NCBI GenBank assembly: GCA_017510605.1
Contig: JAFWMQ010000009.1
Coordinates: forward strand, 186,001-250,000
DNA: 64,000 nt
Source: Clostridiales bacterium
GTDB taxonomy: Bacteria > Bacillota > Clostridia > Saccharofermentanales > Saccharofermentanaceae
Direction of reading: 5' to 3'
Shown: piece by piece, positions 54,534 through 62,694 of the stretch
How the letters are laid out: every line of letters starts with the position of its first letter
Numbering within the stretch: the stretch's first letter is position 1
Notes under the pieces: model-generated
What the model saw: only the letters and a program-made list of their open reading frames with translations
Told to the model about the DNA's origin: nothing
The model's database searches: none
Made by a program: the position numbers and the translations under genes

Positions 54534-54666
54534 TATGAACTGTAAACAGTTCTTGATTGTGTCATTATTTACTGCATTGATTAGAGTAATTCTTTAAGAT
54601 ATTATTATTTAGATATATTTGTAAGATATATTTGTTCTTAGAGGTCTGATGGGGGAGGAATGATTA

Positions 54667-57075
54667 GTGGCTGCAAGGAGTAAGTTGTCCACCAAGATCA
54701 TAATGATGGTAGAATGCATTCTTCTTATCACCAGCATTCTCTTTTGTTCCGTCTCCATTTACAGGTCCCGGGTAGGCATCCGCAAAGCTATCCAGCAGCG
54801 AATGCTCGATATAGCGAATTGCGCTGCCGGTTCAGTAAGCGGCGAAGTAATGAAGAACATTACCGCAGATCAGGTAGGAAGTGTCGGTTATAACAAGATC
54901 TACGATACGCTTGCAGTCTTCAGGGATAATGTTGAACTCGAATATGTTTACTGCATCAAGGAAGCCGAACCCGGTAATTATATTTTTACCATTGACCTTG
55001 ACCAGGTAAGCCCGGCCAGTTACGGAGATGCTGTTGAATATACTGATGCACTGGCAAAGGCCGGCAAAGGAGTCCCGTCAGTAGATGAGGAGCCTTATAC
55101 TGACAAGTGGGGTGAGTTTTACAGTGCGTATAGCCCTGTTTTCGATAACACCGGAGAAGTCGTTGGAATTGTAGTAGTTGACTTCTCATCTGAATGGTTT
55201 AATGAACAGCTGTCCTCCCAGACAAAATCCACGGTTTTTGGATATATAGTCGTTCTTTTATTCTCGCTTTTTGTAGCAGCATTGCTTTCTATGATTACGG
55301 TTAGACCGTTTGTCAGGGCACAGGGACAGCTACTGGAGGAGAAAGTGCGTGCCGAGAGTGCCAATAATGCTAAGAGCGACTTCCTGGCAAATATGTCCCA
55401 TGAGATCAGAACGCCGATCAATGCCGTACTCGGAATGAATGAGATGATTATCAGAGAGAATCACAAGGCAATGGATCTCTCTGAGAAAGATCCTTTATCC
55501 GTTCACGTTGCGTTAGAGAATATCAGCGTTTACGCAAGCGATGTTAAGAAGGCAGGACACAACCTTCTTGCCATTGTCAACGATATCCTTGATTTTTCCA
55601 AGATCGAAGCGGGTCAGATGGACCTTGTTGAAGCTCCATACCAGTTGAGTTCCCTGATCAACGATATCAACAATCTTATTCTCTTCAAAGCTCAGGATAA
55701 GGGCCTGATGTTTTCTGTTGAAGTAGATCCTTCTATTCCGGATGAATTGTCCGGAGACGAGGTAAGGATCCGTCAGATAATTACCAACCTTCTCAATAAT
55801 GCGGTCAAGTACACGGATAAGGGCTCTGTAAGCCTTAAGCTTCGCGGCAAGACCCAGAGTGACGGTAAGCTGCTCCTGACGATCGGTGTATGGGATACAG
55901 GCATCGGTATCAAACCGGAAGACAAAGAAAAATTGTTTACAAAATTCCAGCGCCTTGAGATGGAACGCAACAGCACGGTTGAGGGAACAGGTCTCGGTCT
56001 TGCGATCACCCAGTACCTGATCGAACTGATGGGCGGAACTATCGATGTTGAAAGTGAATACGGTAAGGGTTCTGTCTTCACTGTAACGTTACCTCAGAGT
56101 ATCGTTGCGGATACACCGATAGGTGACTTCCAGACCCGTCTTAAGGAGTATCAGCCGGGTGACAGGCCTTATAAGGAGTCTTTCCGTGCTCCGACTGCTG
56201 CGATACTTATCGTTGATGATACAAGGATCAATCTGACAGTTGTTGTTAACCTTCTTAAGAATTCCAAGATGAAGATCGATACTGCAACTTCCGGTGCCGA
56301 AGCGGTCACAATGGCTTCCAAGACCAGATATGATATGATCTTTATGGATCAGAGAATGCCCGAGATGACCGGAACAGAGGCATTCCATAAAATACGCAAT
56401 ACTCCTGACGGCGCGAGCAAAGAAGTTCCTGTTATCTGCCTTACTGCTGACGCAGTTTTGGGTGCGAAAGAACGTTATCTCTCTGAAGGCTTTTCAGATT
56501 ACCTGACAAAACCTATCGATAACTTTGCTCTCGAGAAGATGCTTATAAAGCACCTTCCTAAAGAGAAGGTTGAACTTGTTACTGAAGAGATTACTGAAGA
56601 TCCGGACAGTGAAGGTAACGAAGCAGAATATTTCAATACCCTGCGTTCTGTAGGAATCGAACCGAAATCCGGACTTAAGTACTGTCAGGATGATGAAGTC
56701 TTTTACAGGGCACTGCTTGCAGAATACGCATACGGCGAGCTCGAAAAAGCCCATAACCTCCAGAAGAGTTTTGAGACTGAGAACTGGCACGATTATTCGA
56801 TTTACGTTCATGCATTGAAGAGCTCCTCAAGAATGATAGGCGCATCTGCTTTATCGATGCGTGCAGCAAAGCTCGAGAATGCAGCTAATGAAGAAGATAC
56901 CGGAACGATTCAAACAGAACACGGTTCCATGATGGAGGAATATGAGGTCCTTACTGCGGTAATACGCTCGGTAATCCCTAAATCAGCACTGGATCCTGAT
57001 AATGATGACATTAAAGAGTATTCTCCTGCTGAAGATATTATGGAGTTTCTCCCGGGCGGAGCCGGTGATGAGTAA
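54667..57075 (+). CDS. hybrid sensor histidine kinase (HK-REC-HPt)
   Basis: An 802-residue hybrid kinase. A first transmembrane helix (about 10-30) and a second (about 190-212) bracket an extracellular CACHE-like sensor. Then a coiled coil and HisKA with phospho-acceptor H245 (NMSHEIRTP), an HATPase_c domain (NNAVKYT, DTGIGI, GTGLGLAI), a receiver with D561 (MIFMDQRMP) and a C-terminal HPt domain with H715 (VHALKSSSR). It can run a His-Asp-His phosphorelay within one chain; the final response regulator is elsewhere. It starts with GTG, eight bases after GGAGG. Confidence 0.93.
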   Translation: MAARSKLSTKIIMMVECILLITSILFCSVSIYRSRVGIRKAIQQRMLDIANCAAGSVSGEVMKNITADQVGSVGYNKIYDTLAVFRDNVELEYVYCIKEAEPGNYIFTIDLDQVSPASYGDAVEYTDALAKAGKGVPSVDEEPYTDKWGEFYSAYSPVFDNTGEVVGIVVVDFSSEWFNEQLSSQTKSTVFGYIVVLLFSLFVAALLSMITVRPFVRAQGQLLEEKVRAESANNAKSDFLANMSHEIRTPINAVLGMNEMIIRENHKAMDLSEKDPLSVHVALENISVYASDVKKAGHNLLAIVNDILDFSKIEAGQMDLVEAPYQLSSLINDINNLILFKAQDKGLMFSVEVDPSIPDELSGDEVRIRQIITNLLNNAVKYTDKGSVSLKLRGKTQSDGKLLLTIGVWDTGIGIKPEDKEKLFTKFQRLEMERNSTVEGTGLGLAITQYLIELMGGTIDVESEYGKGSVFTVTLPQSIVADTPIGDFQTRLKEYQPGDRPYKESFRAPTAAILIVDDTRINLTVVVNLLKNSKMKIDTATSGAEAVTMASKTRYDMIFMDQRMPEMTGTEAFHKIRNTPDGASKEVPVICLTADAVLGAKERYLSEGFSDYLTKPIDNFALEKMLIKHLPKEKVELVTEEITEDPDSEGNEAEYFNTLRSVGIEPKSGLKYCQDDEVFYRALLAEYAYGELEKAHNLQKSFETENWHDYSIYVHALKSSSRMIGASALSMRAAKLENAANEEDTGTIQTEHGSMMEEYEVLTAVIRSVIPKSALDPDNDDIKEYSPAEDIMEFLPGGAGDE

Positions 57076-57089
57076 TATGAGGGATCTCT

Positions 57090-57263
57090 ATGGCCAGTTG
57101 TGAAACGTGCCAATATGCATATATCGATGAGGAAACCGGAGAGGCAGTATGTGACCTTGATCTTGATGAAGATGAGGTTATCAGATTTTCCGGCTATACG
57201 GGCAAGGAATGTCCTTTTTACAAAGACGGCGACGAATATAAGACTGTAAGACATCAGATGTGA
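57090..57263 (+). CDS. small four-cysteine protein (DUF6472-like)
   Basis: A 57-residue protein beginning MASCETCQYAYIDEE and ending KDGDEYKTVRHQM. Four cysteines (CxxC, one C, one C) and an acidic LDLDEDEV segment fit the small clostridial family I recall as DUF6472, possibly zinc-binding. GAGGGA lies about 5 bases before the ATG, and the gene is 14 bases after the histidine kinase, so it is probably co-transcribed with it. Function unknown. Confidence 0.7.
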   Translation: MASCETCQYAYIDEETGEAVCDLDLDEDEVIRFSGYTGKECPFYKDGDEYKTVRHQM

Positions 57264-57364
57264 TGTTGCTGTTCATATCCCGGTACTATTTCGGAATGCC
57301 CAAATAACTGTTGTTATCAGGTCCGGAAATTGATCTAATTTGATTCTTTCGAAAAAAATTACTT

Positions 57365-57373
57365 TGGTATAAT
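57365..57373 (+). promoter_or_regulatory. extended -10 promoter
   Basis: TGGTATAAT matches the extended -10 TGnTATAAT. No good -35 lies 17 bases upstream, as is common for this promoter type. It would drive the PTS-rich protein from about 57380. Confidence 0.5.
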
Positions 57374-57397
57374 CAACCTGTAAGGGAGATATTTACC

Positions 57398-58045
57398 ATG
57401 TCAAGAAATAAGATTTTGTTTATAGTTGCGCCTTTATTATTGGTTTTAGTAGCAGTATTCATAATGGCCTTTTTTATTGACCGCAAGACCACCGCCGATA
57501 TTATCGGCAGTGACATTATGCCTTCGGAACCTGAGAATTCCGAGACTTCTGAATCTTCAGATGAGATAGTTTCTTTTGGCGGTAACACAACACCGGTTCC
57601 TACTCCTACAAAGAAACCGGGGAAGATCCTGTTGCCTACTAATACGCCTAAACCGACTCCTACTCCGGTACCGGAAGAGGATGACGATTCCGATGACAAT
57701 ACATACACATATTATCAGCCGACGTATAACTATTCTGATGATGATGAATCCGATTCAACACCGGAATCTACAGAGACACCTACGCCTACTCCGACTGAGA
57801 CACCTACGCCTTCACCTACTGAAACACCTGTGCCTTCAACTTCGGAGTCGGTAACAACAGAGAGTAAGGATAATACTACCACTACTGAAGAATCAAAGAC
57901 TTCCGGTGAGACAACCCCTTCTGCTTCCGGGGAGGGTGGAAGCAACAACAGTAATAACAACAGTAATGGAACCGGAAATGGTAATGCCGATAATAGCAAT
58001 CCCGGAAATGGTAATGCCGGCAACGAAGGCGGAGAAGGTAACTGA
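57398..58045 (+). CDS. membrane-anchored PTS-rich protein
   Basis: A 215-residue protein with one N-terminal transmembrane helix (about 6-26) and an entirely low-complexity exterior: Pro/Thr repeats such as PTPTPTETPTP, an acidic Asp/Ser patch, and a Gly/Asn tail. There is no catalytic domain. It looks like a wall-spanning stalk or mucin-like spacer similar to the linkers of the M15 peptidase, possibly a truncated surface protein. AAGGGAG precedes the ATG. Confidence 0.65.
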   Translation: MSRNKILFIVAPLLLVLVAVFIMAFFIDRKTTADIIGSDIMPSEPENSETSESSDEIVSFGGNTTPVPTPTKKPGKILLPTNTPKPTPTPVPEEDDDSDDNTYTYYQPTYNYSDDDESDSTPESTETPTPTPTETPTPSPTETPVPSTSESVTTESKDNTTTTEESKTSGETTPSASGEGGSNNSNNNSNGTGNGNADNSNPGNGNAGNEGGEGN

Positions 58046-58160
58046 CCGGGTTTTGCATTAAGTGAGAATTACATCATATTTCTAAAAATACAGAATTCCT
58101 TGTCTTAGGCAAAAATAGCTCTTCGGAAAAGATGTGGGATAACTCTTTTCGCGTTTGATG
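58046..58160. other. gap upstream of palindrome array, nothing recognised
   Basis: Between the PTS-rich gene and the palindrome array no promoter, gene or hairpin could be supported. An antisense open frame across the region (see rejected items) reads the array and is not considered a gene. Confidence 0.5.
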
Positions 58161-58261
58161 GAAATTTGAGGGCAAACATGAGGGCGCCCCCTCAAATTCA
58201 GCCTCAATTTTATCCGACGTGAAGAAATTTGAGGGTAAACATGCGGGTGTACCCTCAAATT
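58161..58261. repeat. two-unit palindrome array, 63 bp period
   Basis: Two units each carry AATTTGAGGG and CCCTCAAATT (58163-58172 with 58189-58198; 58226-58235 with 58252-58261) around a 16-base loop that starts (C/T)AAACATG. Unit spacing is exactly 63 bp, about six helical turns. The loop and arms are conserved, the spacer less so. Confidence 0.75.
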
Positions 58262-58311
58262 CTCCCGTGAATTGATAAGTGGATGCGTTATCAAATCCAA
58301 ACATTTCAGGC

Positions 58312-58340
58312 TTGACAGCCGGAGCGTGATAAGTTAATTT
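58312..58340 (+). promoter_or_regulatory. promoter of the TetR operon
   Basis: A perfect TTGACA at 58312-58317 with a weak TAATTT at 58335-58340 and a 17-base spacer. It abuts the operator-like palindrome. Confidence 0.45.
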
Positions 58341-58364
58341 ATGGATGAATAAAAATTCATTCAT
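58341..58364. promoter_or_regulatory. TetR-type operator palindrome
   Basis: ATGGATGAAT and ATTCATTCAT form a 10-bp inverted repeat with one mismatch around AAAA, 11 bases before the TetR start codon. TetR-family regulators often bind such TGAATGAAT palindromes and repress themselves; here that is inferred from position. Confidence 0.65.
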
Positions 58365-58375
58365 AAGAGGTTGAT

Positions 58376-58951
58376 ATGCCAAAGTCGCAGGAACGTTGTC
58401 AGGAAATAAGGGAAGAGACGAAGAATCTTATCGTTAAGAAGTCCGTTCTGTACTTTGCAAAAAACGGGTTCGCAGGGACGAAGATAAGTGAGCTGTCCAA
58501 ACATATTGGGATTGCCCAGGGAACGATTTATATCTACTTTAAGTCTAAAGAGGATCTGTATGCCGAGATTTTTTCGATATCAGATAAGATCGCAGGCAAT
58601 GACAAGCTCAATATGCTTGCAGGGCTTCCTGTTCCGGCTGCACAGAAAGTAAAGAAGATGTCGGATTACCTGATCAAGTGTCTTAATGATGATGAGATGT
58701 TCTCCGCCGGGATCGCACTTTATACTCAAAGACTGCTTGAAGGTGAAGGTGATCCTTCGTTTTACAGGACGACGGAGAAGATCATCAGGCAGGGGCAGAA
58801 AGAGGGAAGCATCATTTCCGGAAATGCCCGCAAACTTTCCGAGTTTTATTGGGGCGTAGTTTATCTTTATGCAGTAAAGCGTCTGTATACTTCGGATTCC
58901 GTCATGATCTCTTCAAAGGATCTTTCCAGGATACTTCTGGAGGACAAATAA
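58376..58951 (+). CDS. TetR-family transcriptional regulator
   Basis: A 191-residue TetR/AcrR regulator. The N-terminal helix-turn-helix contains FAKNGFAGTKISELSKHIGIAQGTIYIYF with the usual KSKEDL continuation. The C-terminal ligand domain is divergent. It has an operator-like palindrome directly upstream and is followed by an SDR oxidoreductase overlapping by one base (TAATG), so it probably controls that operon. The start follows GAGG. Confidence 0.92.
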   Translation: MPKSQERCQEIREETKNLIVKKSVLYFAKNGFAGTKISELSKHIGIAQGTIYIYFKSKEDLYAEIFSISDKIAGNDKLNMLAGLPVPAAQKVKKMSDYLIKCLNDDEMFSAGIALYTQRLLEGEGDPSFYRTTEKIIRQGQKEGSIISGNARKLSEFYWGVVYLYAVKRLYTSDSVMISSKDLSRILLEDK

Positions 58952-59697
58952 TGATCGCGATAATAACAGGAGCCACCGGTGATATCGGCGAAGAGTTTGT
59001 AAGAAAACTGATTGGTGAAGTCGATTCTGTCTGGGCGGTCGGACGCAGCGAAAACAAGCTCTCATCTTTGAAAGATCTGTTTGGTGAGAAGATCATTCCC
59101 GTAAAGGTTGATCTCTCGGACAAAGATGAGATCTTCGGATTCTGCAGAAAGATAGAATCGGAAAAACCTTCAATAAAGTATCTTGTAAATAATGCGGGAA
59201 CAGCAAAGTTGGCACCGGTATCGGTTTTTACGCTCGAAGAGATAAGCGATATGCTCGACATAAACGATAAAGCCGCAACACTTATCTGCAGAGCATGTAT
59301 TCCATACATGGAAAAGGATTCTTACATACTCAATATTGCTTCCGCATCGGCATTTCAACCTAATCCTTATATTGCATTATATTCTGCGAGCAAGGCTTAT
59401 CTGTTATCGTTTACGAGAAGCCTGAACGTTGAGAATGAAAGCATCACTTGTACCGCAGTCTGTCCCGGCTGGGTCGATACCAAGATGCTTCCTAAGACCA
59501 ACAACGGTAAGGACATCAAGTATCCGGGCATGGTCACGGCTTCAAAGGTCGTAGAGTCTGCACTTAAGGATTGTAAAAAGGGTAAGGATGTATCCGTGTG
59601 CTCGTTCTATTACCGTTACATGAGATTCTTAAGCAAAGTCACGCCTCATAAAACGCTGATGAAGTTCTGGGTCAAAGGAATTCAGCAATACATATGA
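58951..59697 (+). CDS. short-chain dehydrogenase/reductase
   Basis: A 248-residue classical SDR oxidoreductase. The cofactor motif is TGATGDIGEEF (residues 6-16), NNAG at 80-83, and the catalytic S131, Y144 and K148 (YSASK) are all present. Substrates of such enzymes are often acyl or keto groups. GGAGG is eight bases before the ATG at 58951. It overlaps the TetR gene by one base and the next gene by four, so the three form one operon. Confidence 0.92.
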   Translation: MIAIITGATGDIGEEFVRKLIGEVDSVWAVGRSENKLSSLKDLFGEKIIPVKVDLSDKDEIFGFCRKIESEKPSIKYLVNNAGTAKLAPVSVFTLEEISDMLDINDKAATLICRACIPYMEKDSYILNIASASAFQPNPYIALYSASKAYLLSFTRSLNVENESITCTAVCPGWVDTKMLPKTNNGKDIKYPGMVTASKVVESALKDCKKGKDVSVCSFYYRYMRFLSKVTPHKTLMKFWVKGIQQYI

Positions 59698-60887
59698 GAT
59701 ACAAGATAGAGACAGAACGCGAGAACCTGTTCGACGTAAGCATCGTTATTGCCATGCGCGTGCGCGTAGAAGGCGAAGTGATATTTGAACAACTCGAAAA
59801 GGCATTTTCCAAAGCTGTCGCGTCTTATGAGATATTGAATTCAAAGATCGTCATTGATGATAACGGTGATGCTTATTATGTTGACTGCGAAAAAACCTTG
59901 AGCAGTTTTAAAGAGACTTCATTGGGTTTTGAAGAACTGATAAATACAAATGAAGGTATCCGTTTCCGCGTAGAAGAAGGTGAATACATTAGAGGTTTTT
60001 TGTCGCCCGACGGTCTTGTTTTTCTCATGCATCACATGGGCGGAGACGGCAAATCTCTGCTGTATTTTATCGAGACTTTCATGAATATACTCGCAGGTGC
60101 AGAAGTGCAAAAAGTTGCTTTTGAGAATCTGCCTGTATCTGCGCTTCCAAAAGACAGTGAACTGTCATGCTTTTATAAGCTGTTTGTTAAGTTATGGAAT
60201 AAACGCTGGTCAAAGCAGAAACGTGTATTTACGTTTTCTGACATGGATAAAGCATATCGTGTTTTTTGGAAGGATCATAAGACGGAAACTGTTGTTGACG
60301 AATACTCTGCTGACACGTTGAAAGAGCTACTTGCGAAGTCAAAAGAAGCCGGATGTACTCTTACGTCTTATCTCGTTGCTTTATGGATAAAAGACATGCC
60401 GTATAAAGCTGATGTAGGGTTTGCGGCTGACGGCAGGTTAACTGCAAACCGCAGCATGGGTAATTTTGCGACAGGCATTCATATCGACTACAAATACAAC
60501 AGTAAGTTAAGCGTTGGTGAGAATGCGGTAAAGATAAATAAACTGATGAAGAAAAAACTTTCAGATCCTAAGTCGAAATACATCGTTCTTCACTTTATCG
60601 GAAGCATTGATCCTGCGCTTATCGATACGCTGAGTTTTGAAGCTGCCGGTGCATATCACACACGTTTCACGGGCAAATTTGCCGACATAATGGATTACGG
60701 ACCTAACGTAAAAAAGAAAGACTTAAGCATTTCGAATCTCATGAAGTCCGACATAAGGACGGAATACGGCAGGTTCAGGATTTCAGATATTGCATTTGTA
60801 CCGCCTGTAGTATCATACGGTAAGAATATCATCGGAATAATCACTGTTAATGACAAGATGATAGTGACAAGGCATATTTTCCAGTAA
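59694..60887 (+). CDS. stand-alone condensation-domain-like acyltransferase
   Basis: A 397-residue protein with H113-H-M-G-G-D118-G, matching the HHxxxDG active site of NRPS condensation domains and related acyltransferases. About 270 further residues are consistent with the second chloramphenicol-acetyltransferase-like lobe (TSYLVALW, GNFATGIHI). There is no adenylation or carrier domain. With the SDR it may modify or join an acyl or polyketide-like substrate; this is an inference. It overlaps the SDR by four bases (ATGA). Confidence 0.75.
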   Translation: MRYKIETERENLFDVSIVIAMRVRVEGEVIFEQLEKAFSKAVASYEILNSKIVIDDNGDAYYVDCEKTLSSFKETSLGFEELINTNEGIRFRVEEGEYIRGFLSPDGLVFLMHHMGGDGKSLLYFIETFMNILAGAEVQKVAFENLPVSALPKDSELSCFYKLFVKLWNKRWSKQKRVFTFSDMDKAYRVFWKDHKTETVVDEYSADTLKELLAKSKEAGCTLTSYLVALWIKDMPYKADVGFAADGRLTANRSMGNFATGIHIDYKYNSKLSVGENAVKINKLMKKKLSDPKSKYIVLHFIGSIDPALIDTLSFEAAGAYHTRFTGKFADIMDYGPNVKKKDLSISNLMKSDIRTEYGRFRISDIAFVPPVVSYGKNIIGIITVNDKMIVTRHIFQ

Positions 60888-60901
60888 AGGGGTGGCCATA
60901 G

Positions 60902-60988
60902 TTCTATCGAGAATTCTTATTTTTGTGTTTCCCGATAGAAAACAAGCAAATTTCTATCGGAAAGTCTGATTTTTGAGTTTTCCGATAG
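60902..60988. repeat. two-unit palindrome array with 50 bp period
   Basis: Two hairpin units (60902-60909 with 60933-60940; 60954-60963 with 60979-60988) share arms TTCTATCGG/CCGATAG and an internal ATTTTTG(T/A)GTTT. Period about 50 bp. The second stem is 10 bp perfect. It lies in the 263-base gap between the condensation-domain gene and the ABC operon. Confidence 0.7.
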
Positions 60989-61050
60989 TTTTCCAGCTGC
61001 GGACGGATTATATATTTCTCCTCTCGAAAACACACTTCAGCCCGCGTTTT

Positions 61051-61080
61051 GGCAACTTGTTACAGTTATACGGCAACTTG
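61051..61080 (+). promoter_or_regulatory. LytTR-type operator: two GGCAACTTG direct repeats 21 bp apart
   Basis: Exact 9-bp repeats at 61051-61059 and 61072-61080 are separated by 12 bases, so they recur every 21 bp, two helical turns, as LytTR-domain regulators require. They lie 12 bases before the -35 box of the operon that encodes a LytTR protein. The complement CAAGTTG resembles LytTR half-sites. Confidence 0.7.
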
Positions 61081-61092
61081 CGCATTAACATG

Positions 61093-61121
61093 TTGAACGC
61101 GCTCCCTGACTTTGTTAGTTT
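61093..61121 (+). promoter_or_regulatory. weak promoter of the ABC-LytTR operon
   Basis: TTGAAC (61093-61098) and TAGTTT (61116-61121) are 17 bases apart. The poor -10 fits a promoter that needs an activator bound at the direct repeats just upstream. Confidence 0.45.
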
Positions 61122-61151
61122 TGTGCCAGCAAAGTTCATAGGAGAATCAAC

Positions 61152-62015
61152 ATGATCGAAGCAAAAAACATATGCAAAAGATTTGCGGACAGGGAAGTTC
61201 TGTCAGGGATCGATCTCGATATCAGACCCGGCATGATCTTCGGGCTTCTCGGACCTTCAGGCGCCGGCAAGACAACGCTTATTAAGATCATTACGGGACA
61301 GCTTGTTTTCGAAAGCGGAGAGGTAAAAGTATTCGGTAAGAACGTTGCTGATCTTACAGGCGAAGATAAAAGACAGATCGGCATCATGATGGATGATCAC
61401 GGAGTATATGATCGCATGTCCTGTGCCGACAATCTTAAGATCTTTGCCGACATATTCGGTGTGCCTTACTCGAACATCGCTAAGACTCTTAAAGAGGTCG
61501 GACTTGAAGATGCGGCAAAGAAACCGGCAATGAAACTGTCCAAAGGCATGCGCGCAAGGCTCCGGCTCGCGAGAGTCCTGATGGTCTCTCCTAAGTTATT
61601 ATTCCTCGATGAACCGACAAGCGGTCTTGATCCAATGACGATGAGATATATACATAAGCTCATCATGGAACAGAAAGAAAAAGGATGCACGATTTTTCTT
61701 ACTACGCATAATATGGAAGAAGCTTCAGTGCTTTGTGACGAGGTGGCTCTTCTTAATGAAGGTAAGATCATTGAACGCGGTGCACCGGAAGATGTATGCA
61801 GAAGGTATAACCATCAAAGGAAGATACTTATACATTTAACAACAGGAGAAGATATCGAACTTGCTCACGACACTTATTCGGCAGGGAAAATAAGCAGCCT
61901 GATGGAACAGGGAACGGTGGAAACAATCCATTCATCAGAGCCTTCTTTGGAGACGGTTTTTATCGAGCTGACAGGAAGAAGACTCGAAAGTGAAGAGGAG
62001 GTCAAATATGCGTAA
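61152..62015 (+). CDS. ABC transporter ATP-binding protein
   Basis: A 287-residue ABC ATPase. Walker A is GPSGAGKTT at about 34-42, the signature is LSKGM, Walker B is LLFLDEPTSGLD and the switch His is in LTTHNMEEA. The C-terminal 70 residues match the extra domain of export-type (BcrA/NatA-like) ATPases. It is followed by a permease that overlaps by eight bases and by LytTR and DUF3021 genes, so it is an exporter under LytTR control. AGGAGAATC precedes the ATG. Confidence 0.93.
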   Translation: MIEAKNICKRFADREVLSGIDLDIRPGMIFGLLGPSGAGKTTLIKIITGQLVFESGEVKVFGKNVADLTGEDKRQIGIMMDDHGVYDRMSCADNLKIFADIFGVPYSNIAKTLKEVGLEDAAKKPAMKLSKGMRARLRLARVLMVSPKLLFLDEPTSGLDPMTMRYIHKLIMEQKEKGCTIFLTTHNMEEASVLCDEVALLNEGKIIERGAPEDVCRRYNHQRKILIHLTTGEDIELAHDTYSAGKISSLMEQGTVETIHSSEPSLETVFIELTGRRLESEEEVKYA

Positions 62016-62694
62016 CGTAGTAACGATAGTAAAGAAGCAATTAAAAGATACACTCAAGAACAAGACCGTACTTATCCAGTTCGTGATGTTTCCCGTACTG
62101 ACACTGATCTTTGAACATGCGATCAATATTCCCGATATGCCGGAACTGTTCTTTGCCAAGCTTTTTTCGGTGATGTATATGGGCATGGCTCCTTTAACGG
62201 CGGTCGCCGCGATCATATCTGAAGAGAAGGAAAAGAATACGCTTCGCGTTCTCATGATGGCAAATGTAAAACCGTGGGAATATCTTATAGGTGTCGGCAT
62301 CTATGTGTGGACGATCTGCATGGTGGGTGCCGGAGTCATTGCGACATCATTTCCTGCGAAAGACATTCCGTTCTATCTTGCTGTCATGGCTGCAGGTTTT
62401 ATCATATCGATCGCAGTCGGCGCCTGTGTAGGAATCTTTGCTCCGAACCAGATGGTATCAACATCAATGGTATTGCCTGTGATGCTCGTATTCTCTTTCG
62501 CACCCATGCTTGCCATGTTCAATGATAAAATAGAAAAGATAGCCAGGATCTTCTATACACAGCAGATCAGGATCCTGCTTAACAACATGACATTTGACGG
62601 AATAAAGCCGGAGAGTTTTGCGATTGTTGCAGTAAATGCGCTTCTCGCAATTATACTTTTCTTCGCAGCTTTCAGGAAAAAGGGACTTGAATGA
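62008..62694 (+). CDS. ABC transporter permease (ABC-2 type)
   Basis: A 228-residue membrane protein with about six transmembrane helices, of the ABC-2/NatB type. EEKEKNTLRVLMMANVKPWEYL between the second and third helices is a typical coupling loop. The start is ATG at 62008 after GAGGAGG; a GTG at 61990 precedes that ribosome site. It overlaps the ATPase gene by eight bases. Substrate may be a peptide, antibiotic or ion; not determinable. Confidence 0.88.
   Translation: MRNVVTIVKKQLKDTLKNKTVLIQFVMFPVLTLIFEHAINIPDMPELFFAKLFSVMYMGMAPLTAVAAIISEEKEKNTLRVLMMANVKPWEYLIGVGIYVWTICMVGAGVIATSFPAKDIPFYLAVMAAGFIISIAVGACVGIFAPNQMVSTSMVLPVMLVFSFAPMLAMFNDKIEKIARIFYTQQIRILLNNMTFDGIKPESFAIVAVNALLAIILFFAAFRKKGLE

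Noticed and set aside
58074..58382. A 102-codon antisense open frame with the repeated segment EFEGxPxCLPSNF
   Set aside because: The repeat comes from the 63-bp palindrome array, whose period is divisible by three; the frame lacks a convincing ribosome site and covers the TetR promoter.
60973..61155. Open frame in the 60.9-61.1 kb gap
   Set aside because: It runs through the palindrome array and the LytTR operator, and its start is inside the array, so it is unlikely to be coding.
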